Shown here piece after piece: positions 55,401 through 64,000 of a stretch of 64,000 bases of DNA. This DNA comes from Strigops habroptila. Lineage: Eukaryota > Chordata > Aves > Psittaciformes > Psittacidae. The stretch spans positions 40,014,744 through 40,078,743 of the forward strand of contig NC_044279.2 in the NCBI RefSeq assembly GCF_004027225.2. Direction: 5' to 3'. The position numbers were made by a program, and so were the translations under genes. Each line of letters starts with the position of its first letter. The stretch's first letter is position 1. The notes beneath the pieces were generated by a model. The model saw only the letters and a program-made list of their open reading frames with translations. It was not told the origin of the DNA and did not search any database.

Positions 55401-58400
55401 AATGAAACTCTCTTCAGCTGTGCCTTCTTCATATCTTAAACTAACAATTCTGATTTTAAGCAATGGCAACCTGACTGACAAAAGTTGTAAAAGAAAGTAG
55501 TTGCTATATCAAATCCAGTTTTCAAAAACGAACAGAAGGAATCTTCTGGGTTAGTGGATCCAGTCTCCTACCATTAACTAGGAAGTAAAACTTCTTTCTT
55601 CAAGTAATAAAGGTGCAATTATAAAAATATTTACATTCCAATCCCACAAGCTCATGTGTAAAGAGTTGTAACACCCAAAATATTGGTTTTATTATCTTTA
55701 AATCTTATTTACAACCTAATTAAATTTATTTTTAAAACGAAACTGGTCAACCCCCATGTTCACTTTGCTAAGCTGTGATACTTTTCTCATATAGGAGATT
55801 ATATAAAATGAGTATGGAAATGAAGATGCTGTCTCCAGCCCTGTTCAGACTGGGGCTTTTTTTCTCTTGAAGGCAAGCAACAATATTCCAGGTGCCCTCC
55901 CAACATTCCAAGTGCTGTGATCTCTCTTACTATAAATAATATGTATCAATATATATTTAAAAACCAACTGATCATGTTTTCTCCTTTTCTGATTTAAAAA
56001 TGGCAGAAAAGGTATCACATTTCATGGATAAAAGTCTACGTTGCAGCTGCATGACCAAATGAGAAATTCAAATAAAAGGTCAAGTCAAATAAAAGCCCAA
56101 GTCTACTCACTATTTATCTAATTGCTAATCTAAGACTATTACTCTGCAGGAATCATCCACCTGTCCACCTCATTCCCATACTTAATCTCATTCTGAAGAA
56201 TTAAAAGGAAGTGAAATAATGATGAGGCTTAAGTTGCAGCTTCAGGTAACAGCACTGTTTAGATTCTCAGATTCTTATCTGGGAGGGAGGGGGGCATTCT
56301 CACCTTGGTTTAGATCCTTATAGAAGTATCTAAAGTAAGTAAGCCAGAAACCTTTATAAGGAAGAATCAAAAATGCTAAAATTTTAACTTTGGAGCTCAC
56401 AAAGTCAAACTGAGCAAGAAAACGCTTCTGGACAACAATATACATGGGCTGAGAATTGAGGGGTAGGGGGAAGAGACACAAAACAAACCAAACCAATTAC
56501 ATTTCCTTCCAATTTCAATAATTTAATGCTTTTCTTATGACTTACCTTAAGAAATTTGTATGCTGCAAACACTCCCACTCCAAGAGCATACAACGGCATG
56601 AGGGTGAATGCTAACTCTCTACCATTTCCTCTTGTTCTCTCACTCTTTATCTCTTTTTCCATTGCATTTCTCATCTGCTGAATACTCTGGTAAGTATTAC
56701 CATCAGAATTTCCTGGATTCCGGTGAACTTGATAAACTGTCTGAGGACTACCTTAAGAAGTTAAATTGAGAGAAAGACGACAAAGTAAGAAAGGAAATTA
56801 AGACTGCAATTAATTTCACAACTGGCATTAAACTGTTTTCTTCTTGTGTGACTATCTTTGTTCATCACTCCACTAAGATGGTGTGGGCAGCCCTGCATCC
56901 AAATAAAAATTACCAAAAAAAAAATTTAAAAACCACTCTTTCATGAATAGAATGCAAAGTTAAATCTAGACAGCAAAGACTCTCAAACTACCTTTCCACG
57001 TTTCTTTAAGATACAAGTTTTAAGCTTCTTCACAGCAATACTGGCAAACCTACAGTAAACCGCAGAAAAGTAGATGTAACAAGAAACAACTTAAATCTTG
57101 AAACTAAAGAGTACCCAGAGAAACTATTGATAATGCTGAGCACAGTTACAAATTAGTATTTTTCCTCTGTAGCAAAGGAGTTAAGTACAAATTGGATTAT
57201 TTTGTTGAAATACACATGCTGTGTGCTGATTTTGTTATCTTGACAGTAAATTCAGTGTTAGCTGGATATTCCCACAGGCTCGTAAGTGCTGTACCTCTGC
57301 AAATCAAATATTTAGCAGAAGGAGACTGCACAATAGCAAAGAGATGCAACCTTGGAGGTCTGAAGTATTTTTGCATGTAATTTGCCTGCCAGAACAGGGA
57401 GCAGGTAAAAGAAAAAGCCAGTGTCATTGCTCGACTTAGGAATTAGGTTATTTGGTAGTTAAATTTGGTGTTCATGGGCCATGCACATGAGAAACAGTGC
57501 TATCAGCTAAAGTATGCAGATGCTTGCAAGGACAGACAGCGGGTGACTGGGGGGTGGTGAAGTTTTACACTGGTGTCTCAACTGACTGCCTAGACTTACA
57601 CTTTCAAATCCCTTTGAACATTTAGTTCATCATAATTTAATATATCAGAACTGGGCATGGGTAAAACAAGATACACGTTCTATAAAAACTCCCAAACAAA
57701 AGACCATTATGCAAATCACTCCTTGTCACTGAATACTGAAATAGTGGCATTTCATGAATTTACAGCAACATAACTCAAGGGTGCAAGAGACAGCCACAAT
57801 CACGTAGAAAAAAAAAACATTAACATAAGTTACAACTCCCAGTGAAATTACTGTTTCTTCTTCTTTGTTACATCTTCTTCAAAATACAAGAGAAAAAGGA
57901 CTCTAATTCTGCTAACCTAAGCTGGTACTTTGTGATAAGAGATCTCAAACATTGCTTTAGAATTGTCTAACGTGAGTTAGACAGAAAAGTTTTTTAGAGT
58001 TACGGGGATGACCCTGACTGTAGCAACATTTACTTGATAGCAAACTGATGGTAAGCTGATGCTCTGCAGTCAAGCCGTGCCAAGTATCACTGCAAGTTCT
58101 TCTACATGTAACTGATCAGTTTGCAACATCCCCATTTGGAGAAGACCTTTTATTTGTATGTTTGCTCACTGGAACTTGAAACAGAACTGGACAGTTACAC
58201 AAGAAAATTAAAGACCCTACTGATACAAGCAGAACTCGAGCTACCTTTATCATTTAATGCAAGTTCAGGCAGACATTCTCCTTTCAACACAAGCAGGTTT
58301 AGACTTACTACAAATGCACTAATTTGGAAATCACGTTTTAACAGTTTTCCTCCTCTCAGAATGTTTCCTATTGATTACTAGTTTTAAGTTTGCACTCTTT

Positions 58401-59808
58401 CTTTTTTTCTTACTGTCAGTTCTATTTGTTTTTAATCCAAGTGAAATTCACTAAAATACTTAATACGATGACAAAATTTCCACAGGTCATACAGTAAGAA
58501 TGTAGATATAGGAAACACCTTCCTGGCACAGAGAAGGGATCAACACCTTCCGGGCACCGAAGAAACAGCAGAGTTACTGACCCAACAGGAGAAAAGAACC
58601 ACCCAGACAGGTGAGAACAGCAGATCTGCCTGAAATTTATTTTATGAAGTGCTGGGCCAATACATTGGCAGAATCAGCAGCATGTGAAGTGTTGCCTTTT
58701 TTTAAGGTTTAGGTTTAAAACAATTTGATTTACAGGTAATGACAGCTACCATATAAATTAAACATAATCAAGCAAAACAGGCCAGACTAGAGCCTAGGAA
58801 GCACACAGTAAGCTCGACATCAGCTGGGAAAAACATGGTAGCAGCTCAAGCTTCACTTTTTCTGCCTCCCGGGAAAAACACAGACGCATAATTTGGAGCA
58901 TTACAGCGGCTACCTATCCCTTACAATGCTTTGGAAGGTATTATCAACGAATCGCAGAGCAACCTTAAGCAAGCAGGCTTTTTGTTATTTTCCAGAGTGA
59001 AAGCAGACCTTTGGACCTTAAGCTAAATCCTCAGCTGACGTACAGTGACATAGTTTAACATACATTTATACTGCCCAGGCTGTAACAAGAAGTAAGCTCT
59101 CTAGCCCATTCAGTGATACCTTTCCTAAACAAGCACCTTCGACTCTTTCCAACACACTGCCGGTCAAAACTCACACGATGTGTGCTCATGTTTACTGACA
59201 GTAACGCTCGGCTTCCTTACTGCACTTCCAACATGCGCAGTGAATTTCCTCCTCTGACACCTCACACCTACTCCGCTGCCGGAGAAACTAAGTGCCGCTC
59301 TGCAGGCACTATTCCTTACACTGCCACGCTGAGATATGCTTCCCATAACAGGGTGTTACCTGCATTTGGAAGTTATTTGCTTAAGACGACACAGGCAAAA
59401 ATCAAAATAGTCATGAACTAGAGAAGCAGAACACAAGGAGGGCGGCGGGGAGAGGGGGAGGCATGCAGGCCAGCCCGGAGCCGCCTGACAAGGCCTGCCC
59501 CTTCACAGCCACTGTAAATGACCAAGCGGCTCCCGTCGGGTAAGGGCATAGCCCTCTCGGCTGCCGGGCCTCCGCTCCCGAGCCAGGGGCCGGCTCCGAG
59601 CAGCCGGCAGCGCGGCCCGGCCACCCCTGTGCCTCCTACCTCTGCGGTGCTGACGGAGATCGTAATGTCCAGGGCCGGCCCTGCCGCCCCGCAGAGACCG
59701 CCCGGCCCGCCCGCCGCCGCCCGCCCCGAACATCCTGGGCATGACGACGAAGACGCAGAGCACCAGCACCACCGAGACCACCACCTGCTGCGCCGCCGAC
59801 AGCACCAT
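52165..59808 (-). CDS. RIC3/CCDC107-like membrane coiled-coil protein (6 exons, whole gene span)
   Basis: Six exons join in phase to give 302 residues. Residues about 6-27 are a hydrophobic segment beginning SAAQQVVVSVVLVL; residues 103-122 are a second one ending VGVFAAYKFLK. Residues 148-205 form a coiled coil (LEQHLAQTEKMLNSLLTQLD), followed by IMTQLQSIRRLMKESG, then a strongly acidic tail (25 of the last 63 residues acidic) ending GLRRRNRYE. The layout and motifs resemble both RIC3, an ER chaperone for nicotinic acetylcholine receptors, and CCDC107, whose coiled coil is the closest match I recall. I infer an ER-type membrane protein; its substrate is unknown. It starts in a GCCGCCATGG context, 224 bp from the start of a divergent GLIPR1-type gene. 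I leave the symbol empty because the locus does not match human CCDC107 or RIC3. Confidence 0.85.
52445..52463 (+). repeat. Poly-A run near exon 6 acceptor
   Basis: This is a run of 19 A residues on the plus strand. On the gene's sense strand it is a T run that forms the pyrimidine tract of the exon 6 acceptor. Confidence 0.85.
53070..53179 (-). CDS. RIC3/CCDC107-like exon 5 (coiled coil)
   Basis: It encodes VNALACEQKDEIMTQLQ to SENTMK. The pattern resembles the end of the RIC3 coiled coil. The donor is GTACTT. Confidence 0.88.
53894..53984 (-). CDS. RIC3/CCDC107-like exon 4 (coiled coil)
   Basis: It encodes HQLLELEQHLAQTEKM to TQLDPLSN, the strongest match to CCDC107 (QLAQTEQHLNNLMAQLDP, recalled). 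The donor is GTGAGT. Confidence 0.88.
55233..55299 (-). CDS. RIC3/CCDC107-like exon 3
   Basis: This is a 67-nt exon encoding the Lys/Glu-rich linker MKSNEESLSKKEK to KAKET plus one base. The donor is GTAAGA. Confidence 0.85.
56546..56751 (-). CDS. RIC3/CCDC107-like exon 2
   Basis: It encodes SPQTVYQVHRNPG to AAYKFLK, with the charged SERTRGNGRE block before the second hydrophobic segment. The donor is GTAAGT. Confidence 0.88.
56752..59639 (-). other. RIC3/CCDC107-like intron 1
   Basis: This is a 2.9-kb AT-rich intron. I see no repeats or exons in it. Confidence 0.6.
59640..59808 (-). CDS. RIC3/CCDC107-like exon 1 (start codon)
   Basis: It encodes 56 residues from MVLSAAQQVVVSVVLVLCVF with a Gly/Arg-rich stretch after the hydrophobic segment. 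The donor is GTAGGA and one base is carried over to exon 2. Confidence 0.85.
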
Positions 59809-60032
59809 GGCCGCCGCCTGCCCGACACCAAGCCGCCGCCCAGCGCGCCCGCCGCGCCGCGCCGCGCCGCGCCGCGCCCCGCCCGCGGCCGCAGCGCCCC
59901 CCGCCGGGCTCCTCGCGTCACGCCGCCGCAGCGCACGGCGGGCCGTGCTCTGGCGGAGAAGGTTCTGGAAGAGGCCGGGGCAGGCAGAAGTGGGCCTGGG
60001 GTTCCTCAGGCGAGACCCCGGCAGCTGGGGCC
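59809..60032. promoter_or_regulatory. Shared divergent promoter in a CpG island
   Basis: Only 224 bp separate the start codons of the minus-strand RIC3/CCDC107-like gene and the plus-strand GLIPR1-type gene. The DNA is very GC- and CpG-rich (the island runs from about 59430 to 60220) and I see no TATA box. Both genes probably use this segment as a bidirectional promoter. Confidence 0.75.
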
Positions 60033-60203
60033 ATGAGGCCAGGGGGGATAGTGCTGGCGTTGTGGGTGGTGCTGGGGGCTGCGACAGGGCAGCAGCCCAG
60101 CTTGCCGACCATCACAGATAAAGCCTTCATGGAGGAGTGTGTGCGCCTCCACAATGACTACCGCTCCAAGGTCCAGCCAGAGGCCAGCAACATGCGGTAC
60201 ATG
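60033..60203 (+). CDS. GLIPR1: GLIPR1-type exon 1
   Basis: It encodes 57 residues, MRPGGIVLALWVVLG to SNMRYM, and ends phase 0 at GTAGGA. Confidence 0.87.
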
Positions 60204-62314
60204 GTAGGAACAGGCCTAGGGGTGCACGAGTGGCTCTAGACTCCTGCCCGCGGCAGTAGGACGGTGGGCCAGGGGTCTCTTGGTAGCCCCTGGGTGAAGC
60301 AACCAGGATGAAATCACTGGTTTGTGTTCAGATGCCATCACGTTCATTTGATAGGAAATCCAGTGAGTCAGTTGTAGACAGGTGAGTCTAGGAACAACAG
60401 GCATGCAGGATGAGGATGCAGTGACACAGGCCAGCTGCAGATCATAGAATCATACAAGGTACCTTGACGATGATCTAGTTCCAACCCCCCTGCCATGGGC
60501 AGGGACACCTCACACTAGACCAGGTTGCTCAAAGCCCCATCCAACCTGGCGTTGAACACTGCCAGGGATGGGGCAGCCACAGCTTCTCTGGGCAACCTGT
60601 GCCAGGGCCTCACCACCCTCATAGTGAAGAACTTCTTCCTAATATCTAATCTAAACCTGCCATTTCTCCTATCTTGTCACTACATACCGTTGTAAAAAGT
60701 CTCTCTACAGATTTCTTGTAGGCGCCCCCCAGGAGTTTTTCCTTAGGAAGACGCAATGGTCGAGCAGCAAGACTGATCCAGAAGAAGGTCTTCATCAAAA
60801 GCAAGGACATGAACTGCAGTATTGGGGCTGAAGGGAATTTCTGGTGGCAAGGAAGAATTTTTGCTTGTCATCACCAAAACAAATTGCGCTATATTTTTAT
60901 TTATTTTTCTGGAAAGGGTTAAACAAAACTGAAGAAGATGCAGAAAAAGTGGATGTTTGATGGTGCCCAGAGAAGCTGTGGCTGCCCCATCCCTGGCAGT
61001 GTTCAACGCCAGGTTGGATGGGGCTTTGAGCAACTTGGTCTGATGGAAGGTGTCCCTGCCCATGGCAGGGGGGTTGGAACTAGATGATCCTTCAGGTCTT
61101 ATCCAACACAAACCATCCTATGGTTCTATGATATGATTCTATCTTTATTGTGTTTTCCTGAAAACCGGCAAAAATTACGAATAAAAGTATTAACATAGAA
61201 ATATGGTTAGAAAAAACTAAAGGCCTGAGAGACAAAACAGTTAGCAGGATCCAGTAAGATTCTTAGTCTAAGATTCACTTAGAGACTAAGTGAACTGAAA
61301 TGTCCGAACACCAATAAACCTGTGCAATAAACCACAGGATCTTTTATAAGACATAAACCCAGGTATTTTAATGGTAGAAGAACCTGTCTGAAAAACAATT
61401 GTGGCTGGAAAACAAATACCAAAGATCATTTGTATTCAGGAATCAGAAGTTTTATTAATGGTGGCAGGCTACAAAGAACTAAGAGGTAACAGAATAAGTT
61501 GTTAGCCAAACATTGGCATGTTTACCTCATGAACCCGTTTTTGTAAAATGCTCCAATGTGAACTTAAAGCTTTACTGTAGGAGGAATAAGTGTTTCTGGA
61601 GACTCCCTTAAAACAGATGTAGATCAGAATCTACAATAGATCAGAATCTACAGTAGTGTGCTTTTTTAGTTTGAATTACTTTTTATGTACCATGTAGAAA
61701 TCCTTAATGACCTGTTCAACAAAAACAAAGTTTCATGTTTAATTAGTATGACAATAATTACTTACCTAAAGATATAAGTGCATTTCAAACAACTTTTCAT
61801 TTGGTAGCAAGTGTTCTTACAAAGTTAATTTTCAACAGTGAAGGGGGACGAAAAACTAGTCTAATGAAATTAGGTGTATTTCCATGCTGCAACAGGAAAA
61901 GGCAGTGAAAATAAAACACTGGTACTTGCCTAAATAAGGGAAAGTATTTCTTTATGAAACTCCAGCATACAGTATCTCTACTTTATTGCCTGACTGGCTT
62001 TATCTGATTATTTAAGATCTGTTAGTAGCTTAACATTGCACAACTATTTCACCTTTCATGTTTTGCAGACTTGGGATGCAGCTTTGGCAAGGACTGCAAG
62101 GGCATGGGCAAGAGAATGTGTTTTTGAACATAATGTATATTTAACAGAGAGATACCAGTGCCATCCTAATTTCACATCTGTTGGAGAGAACATTTGGATT
62201 GGAAGTGTTCAAGCGTTTAGTGTTGCTGGTGCCATTAAATTGTGGTATGATGAGGTCGCGTTCTATATTTTTAATGTTCATAAGTGTTCTAAGGTCTGCG
62301 GTCATTACCTTCAG
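60033..62314 (+). CDS. GLIPR1: GLIPR1-type CAP-domain secreted protein, exons 1-2 (partial gene)
   Basis: This is a CAP (CRISP/antigen 5/PR-1) family protein of the GLIPR1 group. Two exons give 139 residues. A signal peptide (MRPGGIVLALWVVLGAATG) precedes the CAP domain, which opens AFMEECVRLHNDYRS and continues TWDAALARTARAWA. The CAP cavity residues are visible: His in FEHN, Glu in GENIW, Glu in WYDEV and His in CGHY. HPNFTSVGENIW is closest to GLIPR1, while TARAWA also recalls GLIPR1L2. The remaining exons, expected to start VVWADSYKVGC-like, lie beyond the right edge. The position beside CAPS2 fits the human GLIPR1 cluster, but which of the cluster's members this is remains unsure. Confidence 0.85.
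60443..60705 (-). mobile_element. CR1 LINE 3' fragment, minus orientation
   Basis: On the plus strand it starts at the CR1 3' end (ATAGAATCATACAAGG) and runs through CTAGTTCCAACCCCCCTGCC to the CCTCACCACCCTCATAGTGA segment. It lies in GLIPR1 intron 1. Confidence 0.88.
60963..61141 (+). mobile_element. CR1 LINE 3' fragment, plus orientation
   Basis: It contains GGGGCTTTGAGCAACTTGGT, GGTTGGAACTAGATGATCC and a GGTTCTATGATATGATTCTA terminus. It is the inverted partner of the CR1 at 60443-60705. Confidence 0.88.
61274..61294. repeat. 9-bp-arm palindrome
   Basis: TTCACTTAG and its exact reverse complement CTAAGTGAA flank AGA. Confidence 0.8.
61619..61653. repeat. Short tandem duplication with inner symmetry
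   Basis: TAGATCAGAATCTACA occurs twice in tandem with small changes. Each copy contains the near-palindrome GTAGATCAGAATCTAC. Confidence 0.7.
62069..62314 (+). CDS. GLIPR1: GLIPR1-type exon 2
   Basis: It encodes 82 residues from TWDAALARTARAWARE to KVCGHYLQ. The acceptor is TTTTGCAG and the donor is GTAAGA. MRYM joined to TWD matches the family exactly. Confidence 0.92.
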
Positions 62315-64000
62315 GTAAGAGTCATCTCTGGTAAAATGTCCTGTATAGTGCCTCCTGGATGAATCAGTGGGGGCTGTAAATAATACAGAGTTATATACAT
62401 GGTCTGTAGTGACTGACAGCTTACTGGCTTCTGTAATCTCAAGACATGTCTGTTCTGTCAGTTACCCTTGCACTGGTTCATCTGTTTTGTGTATAATAAC
62501 CCATTCTTATTGTCCACAATATTGGCCCCACTAAAAGCCTCATTGTATCAGTACTACCTGAACTTCATAAAATAATGATTTCAAGTTCTGCAGCTTTGAA
62601 GCCACACAGTTCTGAATTCTGTAAGTTTGGAGATGCTGTCCAAAATAATCACAGTAATTGCAGAATGTTTGTGGTACTCCTTAGTAGAAATGTTAACAGA
62701 AGAAGAAAATCCAGCCAAAGTAAATCGTATTCTTTACAAATCTTGTAAAAAAGGAAGAGAAGAAAAAGAGCATCAACAACAAAAGAAGCAGTTTATGATA
62801 TATATCTGATTTCTCAGTGGTAATTCTGACAGTCTTAATTCTGCTGAGAAAGTAAAGCTTTTCTTTGAACACTTAATATTTTAAATGGATGTATTAAGTA
62901 CCATGTTTAAAAATAAACTTTGCAGTAGAATTAATTTCATCTATGAGCAAATATATAATATTTCACTGATCTAAAACAGATTATAGTTTTAATGTCAAGT
63001 AGATATTTAATAAGAGTGACTCTAATTTCTTATCAGTATCAAAGGTGCTTAGACTGCTCTGTCTGCAAATTACAAAGGAAAATACTGTGCAGTATACTTA
63101 CTTACAGTGCGGCTGATACCAGATATCAGAGTAGCAGCGAGGTTCTTTTTGAGTAACTTTGGATTGTGAAATGAAAATGCTTTAAGTTACCAGAATCATT
63201 TACAGAGCATTTTCTGCTTGGGTCTTTTTTGCACCTCTTTTATGTCTTTTCTCACTCACTTCCCCTCAAGTGTTAATTCTTGTTTCCTGGTCTTGATTCT
63301 GCCTCTAACAAACTCAAAAGCAAGGCTGGAGGATGTAAGTTTTGCTGCTTATTGGGCAGTAAATCTTTTAGAAGATTAGAACTAGACGACATCTTGGGAA
63401 AGTATTTTTCACTTTTATTCTGGCACAATAAAGTATAAAAAATGATATAGCAAGGTAGTTTCTAGCATTTTAAAATTCACTGTTCAACCTTGTCTACTTC
63501 TGGCGGGTTTTGCACATTTCTCTTCAAATAATGTTCACTTCTGAGCTTTCTTTGTCCTTTGTCCTTGTTTGATTAATATTGCTTTCTTGTTATATATAGT
63601 TAAGTCATATCAAAATGTTCATGTATTTCAGGCAGTATTTCAGGCAGAGTTACAAAGGAAACTAATCGCTGGGGAAAAAAACAAGTCGAGTACATGGGTT
63701 AAACACCAGTGAATCTGTAAAAGTACATATTTCATCAAAACTGATGATCAAAGACCAGGCATGTCCCAGGAGCCATCATAATCTTGAAGGCTCTGACACT
63801 AAGTTGAACATGGGTAAAATTTACAGATCATAGTGGATAGGCTGTGTAGAACTGCCAAGAGAACCACAACACGCTAATCTCAGAATGGTGGAAACCTTAA
63901 AAAAAAAAAATATATGATGCTGTTACATAAAACCCCCTGAAATGCTTAGTTCTTGATTCAGGTAACTTTAAACACTTTAAACTTTAAGATCCTTTTTGAA
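62315..64000 (+). other. GLIPR1-type intron 2 (to right edge)
   Basis: This is AT-rich intron. I looked for the next CAP exon (a VVW...GCAV coding pattern) and did not see it. Confidence 0.65.

Noticed and set aside
59418-59936. 172-codon minus-strand and plus-strand frames over the divergent promoter
   Set aside because: They are GC-rich shadow frames. The frame starting at 59808 continues across splice sites in phase and has the strong start context.

Overview
This window looks like nuclear DNA from a bird, probably not a galliform. It has intron-rich vertebrate genes, CpG-island promoters, several CR1 LINE 3' ends (the typical avian retroposon, some with the ATTCTATGATTC-like terminus) and one solo endogenous-retrovirus LTR of a type I associate with neoavian genomes. 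The gene order KCNC2 - CAPS2 - GLIPR1 family, with the first two on the minus strand and the last on the plus strand, matches what I recall of human 12q21.

Layout: (1) 1-2.5 kb holds the first coding exon of KCNC2 (Kv3.2 potassium channel, minus strand) in a CpG island; the rest of that gene lies to the left of the window. (2) 2.5-19.9 kb is AT-rich, gene-free spacer with A/C-rich simple sequence and several striking short inverted repeats. (3) 19.9-50.3 kb is the whole CAPS2 gene (calcyphosine-2, minus strand). I rebuilt 17 coding exons with consistent splice phases, giving 1,776 nt and 591 residues, starting near a CpG island at about 50 kb. Its introns hold CR1 copies and a solo LTR flanked by a perfect 5-bp target duplication. 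(4) 52.2-59.8 kb is a six-exon minus-strand gene for a 302-residue membrane/coiled-coil protein of the RIC3/CCDC107 type. I know of no such gene at this place in human. (5) 60.0 kb to the right edge is the start of a GLIPR1-type CAP-domain secreted protein (plus strand); exons 1-2 are present and the remainder lies outside. Genes 4 and 5 are head to head, with only 224 bp between start codons in a shared CpG island.

The genes do not form a single pathway. KCNC2 is a neuronal delayed rectifier, CAPS2 an EF-hand protein that here also appears to carry a DM10-like region, the RIC3/CCDC107-like protein is probably an ER membrane chaperone-like factor, and GLIPR1 is a secreted CAP protein. I see no undescribed multi-gene system. 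The least ordinary items are the RIC3/CCDC107-like gene and its shared promoter, the DM10-like part of CAPS2, a 121-bp inverted CR1 pair, and a cluster of hairpins at 12.0-13.7 kb. All exon boundaries come from reading frame, splice consensus and phase, not from transcripts.
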